Shown one piece after another: positions 1 through 6,504 of a DNA stretch of 9,359 nt. The notes below the pieces were generated by a model. The model was not told the DNA's origin, did not search any database, and was given only the letters and a program-made list of their open reading frames with translations. Origin of the DNA: Bacillota bacterium (GTDB lineage Bacteria; Bacillota; Clostridia; Clostridiales; Clostridiaceae); the NCBI GenBank assembly GCA_023435985.1, contig JAEZKY010000277.1, positions 1 to 9,359 on the forward strand, read 5' to 3'. Positions within the stretch are counted from its first letter, which is position 1. Every line of letters begins with the position of its first letter. Both the position numbers and the translations under genes were made by a program.

Positions 1-718
1 ATTCATAATTTGTTACTGACTCTAAGCTTTCTTGATTTGCCCATCTATTATAATCTCCATGAATTACTTCTCCCATAAGCCAAAAATCATTTTTTTTACT
101 TTCAGTGAATTTTTTTAAAGTCTTAAAAAATTCAAAATCAATACTATCTGCTGCATCCAGCCTTAAGCCATCTATATCAAATTCATCTATCCATGCCCCT
201 ACTGCTTGCAATAAATGATCTATAACTTCTTGATTCTTTAGATTAAGCTTTACTAATTCATAACAGCCATTCCATGACTGATAGCAAAATTCATCTCCAA
301 AAGGACTTTTACTATCAAAATTCAAACCTGCAAACCAACTGCAATATCTTGAATTCCTTTTATTAATTTGAACATCTTTAAATGCCCAAAATTCCCTTCC
401 CACATGGTTAAATACTCCATCTAATATTATTCTTATATCATTTTTGTGAAGTTTCTCACATAATTCCTTGAAATCTTTGTTAGTTCCAAGCCTTTTATCT
501 ATTTTATAATAATCTCTAATATCATAGCCATGATAACTTGATTCAAATACAGGTGTAAAATACACTGCATTTACACTCATTTCTTTTAAGTGTGGTATCC
601 ACTTTCCAATTCTAGCAATTCTATTTTCATTTTTATAAACTTTATTAGGCTCTAATACACCGCAAACTCCTAATGTGTAAAATTCATAAAATATACTTTC
701 TGAAATCCATGAACTCAT
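1..718 (-). CDS. Alpha-amylase family (GH13) glycoside hydrolase, N-terminal part, 3' end beyond window
   Basis: The first 239 residues of a GH13 (beta/alpha)8-barrel enzyme acting on alpha-glucans or maltodextrins. Conserved regions are visible: region I at residues 100-105 (DGVFNH); region II at 183-191 (DGLRLDAAD) with nucleophile D188; region III at 216-220 (GEVIH) with acid/base E217. The protein opens directly with the barrel (WISESIFYEFYTLG) and has neither a signal peptide nor the N-terminal beta domain of neopullulanase-type enzymes, so it is probably cytoplasmic, perhaps a maltodextrin glucosidase or amylase of 400-450 residues. The ATG at 718 is preceded by an AGGGGATGG-like ribosome binding site and an extended -10 promoter. 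Region IV and exact substrate specificity lie outside the window. Confidence 0.9.
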   Translation of the reverse strand, partial: MSSWISESIFYEFYTLGVCGVLEPNKVYKNENRIARIGKWIPHLKEMSVNAVYFTPVFESSYHGYDIRDYYKIDKRLGTNKDFKELCEKLHKNDIRIILDGVFNHVGREFWAFKDVQINKRNSRYCSWFAGLNFDSKSPFGDEFCYQSWNGCYELVKLNLKNQEVIDHLLQAVGAWIDEFDIDGLRLDAADSIDFEFFKTLKKFTESKKNDFWLMGEVIHGDYNRWANQESLESVTNYE

Positions 719-744
719 AAATCCATCCCCTTTTATCCTCATAT

Positions 745-753
745 ATTATACCA
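745..753 (-). promoter_or_regulatory. Extended -10 promoter of the GH13 gene
   Basis: Read on the minus strand this is TGGTATAAT, a TGn-extended -10 element. The -35 region is poor (GGGAAA at 17 nt), as is usual for extended -10 promoters. Transcription would start near 738, giving a leader of about 20 nt that just holds the ribosome binding site. Confidence 0.5.
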
Positions 754-856
754 CCCTTATTACATTTTTTCCCATATAGCACTAAAATATATATTTCTAT
801 CAATCTAATTCCCCTATTATTTATCTTTACTATTAATTTATGCATCAATAATTGTA

Positions 857-884
857 TTGATTATATTGAAAAATTAAGTAATAT
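857..884 (+). promoter_or_regulatory. Sigma-A-like promoter of the secreted-protein gene
   Basis: TTGATT (857-862), 16-nt spacer, TAATAT (879-884). Start expected near 891, a leader of about 50 nt before the ATG at 941. The 177-base gap 719-895 thus holds two divergent promoters and nothing else recognised. The background is very AT-rich, so chance matches are possible. Confidence 0.4.
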
Positions 885-928
885 TTTTTTTATTTATGTG
901 CATACTAACTTTGAAATTGAATTTTTAC

Positions 929-933
929 GGAGG
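929..933 (+). promoter_or_regulatory. Ribosome binding site deciding the start at 941
   Basis: GGAGG lies 7 nt before the ATG at 941. It is only 1 nt from the in-frame ATG at 935 and lies inside the longer reading frame that opens at 896, so 941 is the likely start. Confidence 0.75.
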
Positions 934-940
934 TATGGAA

Positions 941-1414
941 ATGAATAAAAAAAACATAAAGTATATAGTAACTTCTTTAGTTATGATTAATTGTTTAGCT
1001 CTTGCTTCTAAATCAGCAGCAGCATATACATATTTCAGTTATTCTAATTTAGAAAGTCAAATATCTTATGCTCATAAAGATGGTAAATCTAAAGGATTTG
1101 ATATCTTCAATGAGAAAAACTATAAATATCTTTCTTCTGAACAAAAAAAGGAATTACAAGAAATAAAAAAATGCAAAGATAAAGGTGAAACTCTTTCAGA
1201 AGACCAAAAGAAAACTTTGCATTTACTTATTGATTGTATTATCAAAGGAAGACTTGGAGACAAAAAATATGCTGATTTTAAATGTTTAATGGACAAAAAA
1301 CGTTCCAACACAAATTTAACTGAAGAGGAAATCAAAAGATTAGATGAATATAATGATATAATCGATGGGACCAAACCTACTGGAGCTGATATACTTGATC
1401 AATTTTTAAGATAA
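941..1414 (+). CDS. Small secreted protein with degenerate ~21-residue helical repeats, unknown function
   Basis: Predicted protein of 157 residues, not recognised as a named family. Residues 1-28 form a classical Sec signal peptide: MNKKNIK, a hydrophobic stretch, then SAAA, with likely cleavage after A28. A Cys in the signal is not in a lipobox. The mature part is highly charged. It shows about four units starting at L64 (LSSEQKKEL), L85 (LSEDQKKTL), L105 (LGDKKYADF, degenerate) and L126 (LTEEEIKRL), spaced 21, 20 and 21 residues, each likely to form a helix. Cysteines are at 78, 99 and 115. No catalytic motif or cell-wall anchor was seen. The gene has its own promoter and a hairpin after the stop, so it is probably monocistronic. 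A longer frame from 896 exists but lacks a ribosome binding site. Confidence 0.75.
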   Translation: MNKKNIKYIVTSLVMINCLALASKSAAAYTYFSYSNLESQISYAHKDGKSKGFDIFNEKNYKYLSSEQKKELQEIKKCKDKGETLSEDQKKTLHLLIDCIIKGRLGDKKYADFKCLMDKKRSNTNLTEEEIKRLDEYNDIIDGTKPTGADILDQFLR

Positions 1415-1439
1415 ACTTATATATATAATTCTCTTATAT

Positions 1440-1475
1440 TTAAGAACAAGATCATCATTAGGATTTTGTTCTTAA
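1440..1475. terminator. Hairpin between convergent genes, probable shared terminator
   Basis: TTAAGAACAA (1440-1449) pairs perfectly with TTGTTCTTAA (1466-1475). Four more pairs inside (one G-U) leave an 8-nt loop at 1454-1461. It sits just after the stop at 1414 and abuts the hydrolase stop codon (1479-1481). The stem is strong but neither strand has a good T-tract. Confidence 0.55.
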
Positions 1476-1478
1476 GTA

Positions 1479-2507
1479 TTAGATATTTCTCTCATAAAAG
1501 GATAAAACCTTATCGAAAAAAGGAAGTGATATCTCATCTCTTTCAAAATAAGCTTCATGTTTTGAACCATTTACATAAATAAGCTCACAGTTTTTAGCAT
1601 AAACCGAAAACTTATTTTGTGCTCTCGGAATAACATGATTATCATACTCTGCTTGAAATAATAGCACTGGTATCTTTACTTTCGACACATTTTCCTTCTT
1701 AATTAATTTTTTAGTTGCCTTTAAGCTTTCAAGATACCATATTGCAGAAGAGCCTCCACTATGGTAACAATTATTATTTCTAATTTTATCCTGTAGATAA
1801 TCATACCTTTCCTTACAGCTAGTAGATCTGCTAGAAAATACTTTTTTATCTCTATAAGGCAATTGACCAGGAAGATAATTAATCCCTTTCCCAAAAAATT
1901 TCATTCCTCCTGCAACAGCATTTGCTAATGCTTTAGGTATTTTTCCTGTATTTATCTCATACATCGGAGAACTAAGTACTGCTGCTTTAAAATATTCAGT
2001 ATATGCTTCTAAAAAAACAGTTCCTATTGCTCCTCCCATTGAATGGGCAAATAGAAATAAGTTCTTATTATCACTTTGAGGAACAACAATCTCGTCTATA
2101 AACTTCTTAAAATCATCCACATAATAATTAAATCTTTCAACATTAACTTGATACTCATCCACTCCAAGCCGTTGAGATCGTCCATGCCCTCTATGTTCAA
2201 TGACAAAAACAGAATATCCTTCTCTCATAAAGTAATAAATAATTTCATTATACTTTTCTGAAAACTCACCAAATCCATGACAAATAACTATACTGGCATT
2301 CGAATTTTCTACTATATATTTCTCATAATAAAGCTTTATATCATTTACTCCTAAAATATATCCTTTCTTCAATTTTCCCTTTAAATACGGTTCTACCTTA
2401 TTTGACATTTCTTCTTCATAATTGCTTTGTAAAATATACTTGTTAATATCTTTAAGTTCAAAATCTAAATCTGAATATATCTTTGAATTTTCAATTTCTT
2501 TGCTCAT
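1479..2507 (-). CDS. Alpha/beta-hydrolase, lysophospholipase / monoacylglycerol lipase type (PldB-like)
   Basis: 342 residues, no signal peptide, so a cytoplasmic serine hydrolase. The fold is recognisable from the oxyanion-loop HGFGE (77-81), the HRGHGRS motif (105-111) typical of the PldB/monoglyceride lipase group, and the nucleophile elbow AHSMGG (154-159) with S156. The triad is completed by D289 (QAEYDN) and H317 (GSKHE). Residues 180-265 form the variable cap that sets substrate choice. The likely reaction is ester hydrolysis of a lysophospholipid or monoacylglycerol; the exact substrate cannot be read from the sequence. The ATG at 2507 follows a GAAAGGA site about 8 nt upstream. The gene stands alone, converging on the secreted-protein gene and separated by 397 bases from the HD-GYP gene upstream. 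No convincing promoter was found. Confidence 0.88.
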   Translation of the reverse strand: MSKEIENSKIYSDLDFELKDINKYILQSNYEEEMSNKVEPYLKGKLKKGYILGVNDIKLYYEKYIVENSNASIVICHGFGEFSEKYNEIIYYFMREGYSVFVIEHRGHGRSQRLGVDEYQVNVERFNYYVDDFKKFIDEIVVPQSDNKNLFLFAHSMGGAIGTVFLEAYTEYFKAAVLSSPMYEINTGKIPKALANAVAGGMKFFGKGINYLPGQLPYRDKKVFSSRSTSCKERYDYLQDKIRNNNCYHSGGSSAIWYLESLKATKKLIKKENVSKVKIPVLLFQAEYDNHVIPRAQNKFSVYAKNCELIYVNGSKHEAYFERDEISLPFFDKVLSFYERNI

Positions 2508-2904
2508 GATTTTAATCCTTTCTTATAATTTTTTATGTATCTATCCTGTATTTTATGAGTATTATTCTAATTATAATATAAATTATTCGTTTTAAATTTA
2601 TGATAATTCTAAGTTAAGATATGGAATAATTAATATAAATATACAACATGTAAACTCGACTTGTAACTCATAACTGGTTAAAAGCTTTTTATTATTTTAT
2701 ATCATCTAAAAACTACAAGTTTTAACTTGTTTATGTATATATTAATTATTATAAAGCCATATTTCTATTATAAAAAATAGGAAGCCTTTTGTTACAAATG
2801 ATGCATTTAAAATACAATTGTAGAGATACACATTTATATTTTATAGCAGTCAAACATCAGACTCCCCATTATTCCTTTAACATTTAATCCTTAATTAGTT
2901 ATTC
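2508..2904. other. 397-base gene-free spacer
   Basis: No open frame with a ribosome binding site was seen on either strand. It must hold the promoter of the hydrolase gene and the end of the HD-GYP transcript, but no convincing -35/-10 pair and no clear intrinsic terminator were found. Its main structure is the long imperfect inverted repeat listed separately. Confidence 0.6.
2619..2762. repeat. Long imperfect inverted repeat (~144 nt)
   Basis: Three matching blocks in order: ATATGG (2619-2624) with CCATAT (2757-2762); AATAATTAATATA (2625-2637) with its exact complement at 2738-2750; ACTTGTA (2659-2665) with TACAAGT (2714-2720). The right arm also contains its own dyad, ACAAGTT-tt-AACTTGT (2715-2730). 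It could be a folded RNA, a relic of a small mobile element, or chance in AT-rich DNA. Confidence 0.4.
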
Positions 2905-3963
2905 TTAACTTAATACTAGTTCTTTTATGTATATATCTTTATTTTTACTTAAATCTATAAATTCGCCATCCTTTAATAATAGTGGTTTGGACAAGTCATT
3001 TACATTTATCTGCAGTATTTTAGCTTTTTCTCCAGTACTTAATAATACATCTTCACCCATATAATAATTAGCTATATGTTCTAAAAATACTTTTGAATAT
3101 TCATAATCTAATTTATTTAAACTCTTCTCTTTAATTATTTCTAAAATCTCAAACGGGCCTCTCTTATTTCTATATCTTTCATCTGAATTCATTACATCAA
3201 GCTCGTCTACAATTGCAATAATCTTTGCAAAACAATGTATCTTTTCTCCAGTTATTCCGAGTGGATAACCAGATCCATCTTCTCGTTCATGATGCATAAG
3301 GACTCCGTAACTCACAGATTTATCTAGAAATGGAATGCCGTCAACATGTTTATAACCTATTTTAGCATGCTGTTTTACATCATTATATCTTTCTTGTATT
3401 AAGATATCAGGTTTTTCTGGAATCTTTGAATCTATTTTAGTCATACCAAAATCATGTAGTAAGGCTGAATAAATTAGTAAATTTATCTTTGACTGCTCAA
3501 GTCCAATCCATTTTCCTAAAAGAGCACTTAGCGCTGCAACATTTACTCCATGTCTATATATGGAATCATCTCCGCTCCCTTTAAATACAACATTACTTAT
3601 AACAATCTCAGTAGATTTTAATTCTTTTTGGATTTTTTCTGAAAATATTCTAAGATCATTAACTCTATTTTCTTTTACCCTGCTTAACTTTAGAAACATG
3701 TCTTTTAACTCTGAACTTATTTCTTTAAATGTTTCCTCTACCTTTTTCATTTCTGCTTCTTTGGTATTTTGCGCTATTACTTCTTCTGGTACATCAACCT
3801 CAACTTTTTCAAGAAAATATGCTCTATTTAGTCTGGCGATCAATTCTTCATTTACAACTGATCCTTCCTTTATTAGAAGATTTCCATTCTTTATAACATC
3901 TTTTGTAATGACCATTCCTAATTTCAATTCTTGAACGTTTATTAGTTCTTTTTTATCCTTCAT
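2905..3963 (-). CDS. HD-GYP domain protein, downstream tandem copy with HDxGM variant
   Basis: 352 residues, soluble, putative c-di-GMP phosphodiesterase. Residues ~8-58 form the small N-terminal beta domain common before clostridial HD-GYP domains (LKLGMVITKDV), 66-125 a charged helical linker, ~130-300 the HD-GYP domain, and ~303-350 a beta tail. Metal ligands are kept: H138, H170-D171, H199, H224-H225, D253. The HHEREDGSGYP signature is intact (224-234). The usual HDxGK lysine is M174 here, and the IADVFDA segment has become IVDELDV. It aligns without a gap to the upstream gene from about residue 76 onward. The start at 3963 is preferred because GGGAG lies 8 nt upstream; a TTG further out at 3987 has no such site. 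It follows its paralogue by 33 nt, so the two are probably co-transcribed. Confidence 0.88.
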   Translation of the reverse strand: MKDKKELINVQELKLGMVITKDVIKNGNLLIKEGSVVNEELIARLNRAYFLEKVEVDVPEEVIAQNTKEAEMKKVEETFKEISSELKDMFLKLSRVKENRVNDLRIFSEKIQKELKSTEIVISNVVFKGSGDDSIYRHGVNVAALSALLGKWIGLEQSKINLLIYSALLHDFGMTKIDSKIPEKPDILIQERYNDVKQHAKIGYKHVDGIPFLDKSVSYGVLMHHEREDGSGYPLGITGEKIHCFAKIIAIVDELDVMNSDERYRNKRGPFEILEIIKEKSLNKLDYEYSKVFLEHIANYYMGEDVLLSTGEKAKILQINVNDLSKPLLLKDGEFIDLSKNKDIYIKELVLS

Positions 3964-3971
3964 AAAACTCT

Positions 3972-3976
3972 CTCCC
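3972..3976 (-). promoter_or_regulatory. Ribosome binding site deciding the start at 3963
   Basis: Minus strand GGGAG, part of GGGAGAGAG (3968-3976), about 8 nt before the ATG at 3963. It lies inside the longer frame beginning with TTG at 3987, which argues against that longer start. Confidence 0.7.
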
Positions 3977-3996
3977 TCTTGCTGCAATCAATAACT

Positions 3997-5052
3997 TTAA
4001 AATAGCATTTCTTTTATATATAAATTTTTTTCCTTCTCTAGATCTATAAACTCATCATTTTTTAATATAAGAGGCTTTTCCAAGTCATTTACATTCATCT
4101 GTATTATTTTACACTTTTGATTTGTATTTAATAATACCTCTTCTCCTATATAATAACCCACTATATGTTCTAGAAATACCTTTACATACTCATAGTCTAA
4201 TTTTCCTAAGCCTTCATCTTTAACTATCTGTAAAGCTTCAAATGGCAGTCTTTTTTTCTTATATTTTCTATCTGAATTAATGGCATCAAATACATCTGCT
4301 ATAGCAATAATTCTTGCAAAAGGATGTATTTCCTCACCTTTTAATCCTAATGGATATCCCGAGCCATCTATCCTTTCATGATGCATCAGAACACCATAAC
4401 TTACAGCTTTATCCAAAAATGAAATATTCTTTATAAATTTATATCCTACCTGTGCATGAGTTTTTATCACCTTTAATTCATTCGGAGTTAAAGCAGCTTC
4501 TTTATCTAGCACTTCTCTATCTATTTTAGTTTTTCCAAAATCATGAAGAATAGCAGAATACACTAACAAATTTAACTGTGCTGTATCAAGCTCAAGCCAT
4601 TTTCCTAAAAGAGCACTTAATGCTGCAACATTTACTCCATGTCTATAAATGGAGTCTGTCCCACTTCCATAAAGCACTATGTTTTTTATAACTAAGCTGC
4701 TTGGTTTTAATTCACTCTGAATCTTTTGAGAAAATTCTCTAATTTCATTCATAGCTACTCCATTTTCACTTATTAATTGTCTAAATGTTCTAGGCAGCTT
4801 TAAAGCTATTTCTTTGAATTCTTCTTCTACTTTATTAGGTTCTTTCTTTTTAACGATATTTTTTTGTACCTTTTTATCGTATATTATTACGTTTCCAATA
4901 AACAATAAACCTTGTATCCTCTTTATCATTTGTCTATTTATTGGAATATCCTTTTTTAATAATATTCTCCCATTTTGTTCTACATCTTTTGCTAATATCA
5001 TGCCTTCTTCTAACTGATTAAAGCTTACTACCCTTGTATTACTTTCATCCAT
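3997..5052 (-). CDS. HD-GYP domain protein, putative cyclic-di-GMP phosphodiesterase (upstream tandem copy)
   Basis: 351 residues, soluble. N-terminal beta domain ~8-60 (LEEGMILAKDV, then GRILLKK), linker ~62-125, HD-GYP domain ~130-300, C-terminal beta tail ~303-350. All family hallmarks are present: H138, HDFGK (170-174), H199, HHERIDGSGYP (224-234) and D253 (IADVFDA). Family knowledge predicts a metal-dependent hydrolase that breaks c-di-GMP, lowering the second messenger and favouring motility. No sensor, receiver or membrane segment is attached, so input may come through the N-terminal domain or through expression. A short AT-rich leader with a GAGAG site precedes the ATG at 5052, and a sigma-D-like promoter lies about 57 nt further up. 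The block SIYRHGVNVAALSALLGKW is identical in the downstream copy, showing tandem duplication. Confidence 0.9.
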   Translation of the reverse strand: MDESNTRVVSFNQLEEGMILAKDVEQNGRILLKKDIPINRQMIKRIQGLLFIGNVIIYDKKVQKNIVKKKEPNKVEEEFKEIALKLPRTFRQLISENGVAMNEIREFSQKIQSELKPSSLVIKNIVLYGSGTDSIYRHGVNVAALSALLGKWLELDTAQLNLLVYSAILHDFGKTKIDREVLDKEAALTPNELKVIKTHAQVGYKFIKNISFLDKAVSYGVLMHHERIDGSGYPLGLKGEEIHPFARIIAIADVFDAINSDRKYKKKRLPFEALQIVKDEGLGKLDYEYVKVFLEHIVGYYIGEEVLLNTNQKCKIIQMNVNDLEKPLILKNDEFIDLEKEKNLYIKEMLF

Positions 5053-5108
5053 TTACTCTCACACCCATCATACCCTATTTTTTATTCCCAAAATATAATA
5101 CCTATTTA

Positions 5109-5135
5109 TTATCGTATATTTCGCTATAAATTTTA
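5109..5135 (-). promoter_or_regulatory. Sigma-D (sigma-28, motility) type promoter candidate for the HD-GYP pair
   Basis: Minus strand TAAA (5135-5132), 15-nt spacer, TACGATAA (5116-5109). The Bacillus sigma-D consensus is TAAA-N15-GCCGATAT. The spacer is exact and CGATA, the rare non-AT part, is present. Start expected near 5102, giving a leader of about 50 nt. Confidence 0.4.
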
Positions 5136-5295
5136 ACCATTTTGAAACAAAATCCTATTATTAAAAACAAATTTTAACATAGTTTTCCTTAATTTATTAA
5201 TTACTAATATAATAGCATTAATCTAAATCTGCATTATTATTAAAAATGAATTTTACGATTAAAATTTCCTAAAAAAATATACTTAATTAATTTAT

Positions 5296-5324
5296 ATTAT
5301 TCTATATTTTTTACTTTTTGTCAA
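5296..5324 (-). promoter_or_regulatory. Distal sigma-A-like promoter candidate for the HD-GYP pair
   Basis: Minus strand TTGACA (5324-5319), 17-nt spacer, AATAAT (5301-5296). The -35 is perfect, the -10 moderate. It would give a leader of roughly 235 nt. Confidence 0.3.
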
Positions 5325-5474
5325 AACAAGTTTAAATTTCCCATAACGTTAATAATAATAAAAATATTTATATACTTCCATATATTCAGCTTATTTATTC
5401 ACAGAAAAATCAATATGAAATAACTATAGAAAGGCTACTTTATTGGATGGTTCTTTTTAATATTTTTTAATATT

Positions 5475-5512
5475 AAAAAAAGATGAAACGTATTCTTATT
5501 TCATCTTTTTTT
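5475..5512 (-). terminator. Intrinsic terminator of the 52-residue protein gene
   Basis: Arms AAAAAAAGATGAAA (5475-5488) and TTTCATCTTTTTTT (5499-5512) are perfectly complementary with a 10-nt loop. The minus strand ends in a run of seven T after the GC-containing core. It starts about 20 nt past the stop at 5533. It is symmetric, so it can also work on the plus strand. Confidence 0.8.
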
Positions 5513-5532
5513 ATAGAATTCATTAAATTGTT

Positions 5533-5691
5533 TTATTCTATAGGCGACGCTTTCTTATTTCCTGTTTTAGCTTTACCTTGAACTTCTATAGGAACATTTC
5601 TCACATCATTTTTTTTATAATTCATTTTATGATTGCTTTCTGTTCCATGTGGTTCACTTGGATCTGGTCTTCTCATTCCTGCTTTTGCCAT
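5533..5691 (-). CDS. Small hydrophilic basic protein of 52 residues, function unknown
   Basis: Begins MAKAGMRRPDPSEPHGTESN and ends KKASPIE. It has no signal peptide, membrane segment or cysteine and is rich in Lys, Pro, Asn and Gly, so it is probably unfolded alone or binds nucleic acid or another protein. I have a general impression of similar small proteins in other clostridia but cannot name a family. The real-gene call rests on a compact frame, an AGAAAGGA ribosome binding site, a well-formed terminator directly after the stop and a plausible promoter upstream. An alternative ATG at 5703 (MKIF prefix) abuts the ribosome binding site too closely, so 5691 is preferred although its spacing is somewhat long. 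A sigma-G-like promoter hints at spore expression, which is inference only. Confidence 0.7.
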   Translation of the reverse strand: MAKAGMRRPDPSEPHGTESNHKMNYKKNDVRNVPIEVQGKAKTGNKKASPIE

Positions 5692-5737
5692 AAATATTTT
5701 CATCCTTTCTAAAATCTACTGATAATAACTTCAATTT

Positions 5738-5767
5738 TAGTATTATAAAAATATTTATATAGTATAC
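5738..5767 (-). promoter_or_regulatory. Sigma-G/F-like (forespore) promoter candidate for the 52-residue protein
   Basis: Minus strand GTATA (5767-5763), 18-nt spacer, AATACTA (5744-5738). The Bacillus sigma-G consensus is GHATR-N17/18-CATWHTA: the -35 fits fully and the -10 at 6 of 7. The best sigma-A reading (TATAAT within the same stretch) has no -35 match. Start expected near 5731, about 40 nt before the ATG. Confidence 0.3.
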
Positions 5768-5814
5768 ATTCTTTTAACTTAAATATTAAATAATAATTTA
5801 TATATTAAACAGTC

Positions 5815-6162
5815 TTATTGTTCCTCTATCCATTTATTCCAAATATCCAAATTATAGCCGACTGTTGCTTCCTTTCCATTTCTAACCACAGGTGTTTTAA
5901 TAACCTTTTGATTTTTTAATAACAATTCAGTTTTTACTTCAGAACTTCGTATATTATTAAAATTTAGTTTTGCATACTCCTTAGATTTAGTATTTATTAA
6001 ATCATTAATATTTACTGAATTAAGCACACTATTAAATTCACCTTTACTCATAGATTTTTCATTTAAATCAATAAATTGAAATTTTATATTTCTTTCTTTA
6101 AAAAAACGCTCTGCTTTTTTACTGTCAAAACATTTTTTGGTTCCAAATATTTGTATATTCAT
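5815..6162 (-). CDS. ArsC/Spx family thioredoxin-fold protein
   Basis: 115 residues, the usual length of the family. It opens with the thioredoxin-like strand and active loop MNIQIFGTKKCFDSKKAERF: the single catalytic-type cysteine is C11, in CxxS rather than the CxxC of Spx redox switches. TPVV with R94 (90-94) matches the conserved cis-Pro plus Arg region of ArsC-like proteins. Such proteins are often annotated 'arsenate reductase family', but many lack that activity. With no arsenic genes nearby, an Spx-like or glutaredoxin-like thiol role is just as possible. The ATG at 6162 follows GAGGT about 10 nt upstream. It is monocistronic in appearance, with no terminator found after its stop. A Fur/PerR-like box in its leader hints at iron or peroxide control. 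Confidence 0.8.
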   Translation of the reverse strand: MNIQIFGTKKCFDSKKAERFFKERNIKFQFIDLNEKSMSKGEFNSVLNSVNINDLINTKSKEYAKLNFNNIRSSEVKTELLLKNQKVIKTPVVRNGKEATVGYNLDIWNKWIEEQ

Positions 6163-6188
6163 ATTACTTTGTACCTCATATTTCTAAA

Positions 6189-6203
6189 TTTTAATCATTA
6201 TCA
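6189..6203 (-). promoter_or_regulatory. Fur/PerR-like box upstream of the ArsC/Spx-family gene
   Basis: Minus strand TGATAATGATTAAAA, a 7-1-7 arrangement. It matches the Fur box TGATAATnATTATCA at 12 of 14 positions and the PerR box TTATAATnATTATAA also at 12 of 14. It lies about 27 nt upstream of the ATG and just downstream of a possible TATAAT, a good place for repression. The AT-rich background raises the chance rate. Confidence 0.35.
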
Positions 6204-6469
6204 CAAACAATTATAGATAATAAACACATACTTTGTATAGTAAAATTGATATAAACTTATAGAATAAAAATACATACATGTTTGTTTTCTAGATCTTAAT
6301 ATGCAATTTCGATTTGCTGCCACATAAACCTAAGTTTAAAGTGTTTTATATATAATATAACTCAAAAATGAAACTATCTATTTCATTGTCTTTATTTGTA
6401 TATTCTAGATAAATTGTCAATTGTACTAAAATATTTCTCTTTATAATAAATTTTTTCCTGTCTTAGTCG
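6204..6469. other. Gene-free stretch, nothing firm recognised
   Basis: Short ATG frames here (8-14 codons, for example at 6368) lack ribosome binding sites. A small dyad AATGAAA-ctatcta-TTTCATT lies at 6367-6387 without a T-tract. The promoter of the ArsC/Spx-family gene must be at the left end, with TATAAT readable on the minus strand near 6212-6217 but no good -35. Confidence 0.5.
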
Positions 6470-6498
6470 TTGAAAAAGTTTATATTATGTCATATAAT
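6470..6498 (+). promoter_or_regulatory. Near-consensus sigma-A promoter with no protein gene downstream
   Basis: TTGAAA (6470-6475), exactly 17 nt, TATAAT (6493-6498). Start expected near 6505. It points at about 110 nt without an open frame, ended by an intrinsic terminator. Confidence 0.55.
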
Positions 6499-6504
6499 GT
6501 AATA

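Larger units (their letters stand above)
5053..5474. other. 422-base gene-free leader region of the HD-GYP pair
   Basis: Very AT-rich, without an open frame that has a ribosome binding site. It holds two candidate minus-strand promoters (listed). I looked for a c-di-GMP riboswitch in the leader and did not see one. A small AT dyad, AATTTTA-cgat-TAAAATT, lies at 5249-5266. Nothing else was recognised up to the terminator at 5475. Confidence 0.55.

Noticed and set aside
896..940. Longer N-terminus (MCILTLKLNFYGG...) for the secreted protein
   Set aside because: No ribosome binding site precedes 896, and the GGAGG at 929-933 lies inside this extension and serves the ATG at 941, which gives a normal signal peptide.
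986..1000. Lipobox in the secreted protein (VMINC)
   Set aside because: The residues before Cys18 (I-N) do not fit [LVI][ASTVI][GAS]C, and a good signal peptidase I site (SAAA) follows.
1120..1374. Minus-strand open frame opposite the secreted-protein gene
   Set aside because: No ribosome binding site, low-complexity Ser/Leu/Phe-rich translation, fully opposite a well-supported gene.
3560..3934. Plus-strand open frame opposite the HD-GYP gene
   Set aside because: Ser/Phe/Thr-rich shadow of an AT-rich gene in the other strand; no ribosome binding site. The same applies to the frames at 2076-2261, 4814-5017 and 6914-7096.
5053..5300. Possible c-di-GMP riboswitch in the HD-GYP leader
   Set aside because: The leader lacks the conserved GEMM core and paired stems; it is uniformly AT-rich.
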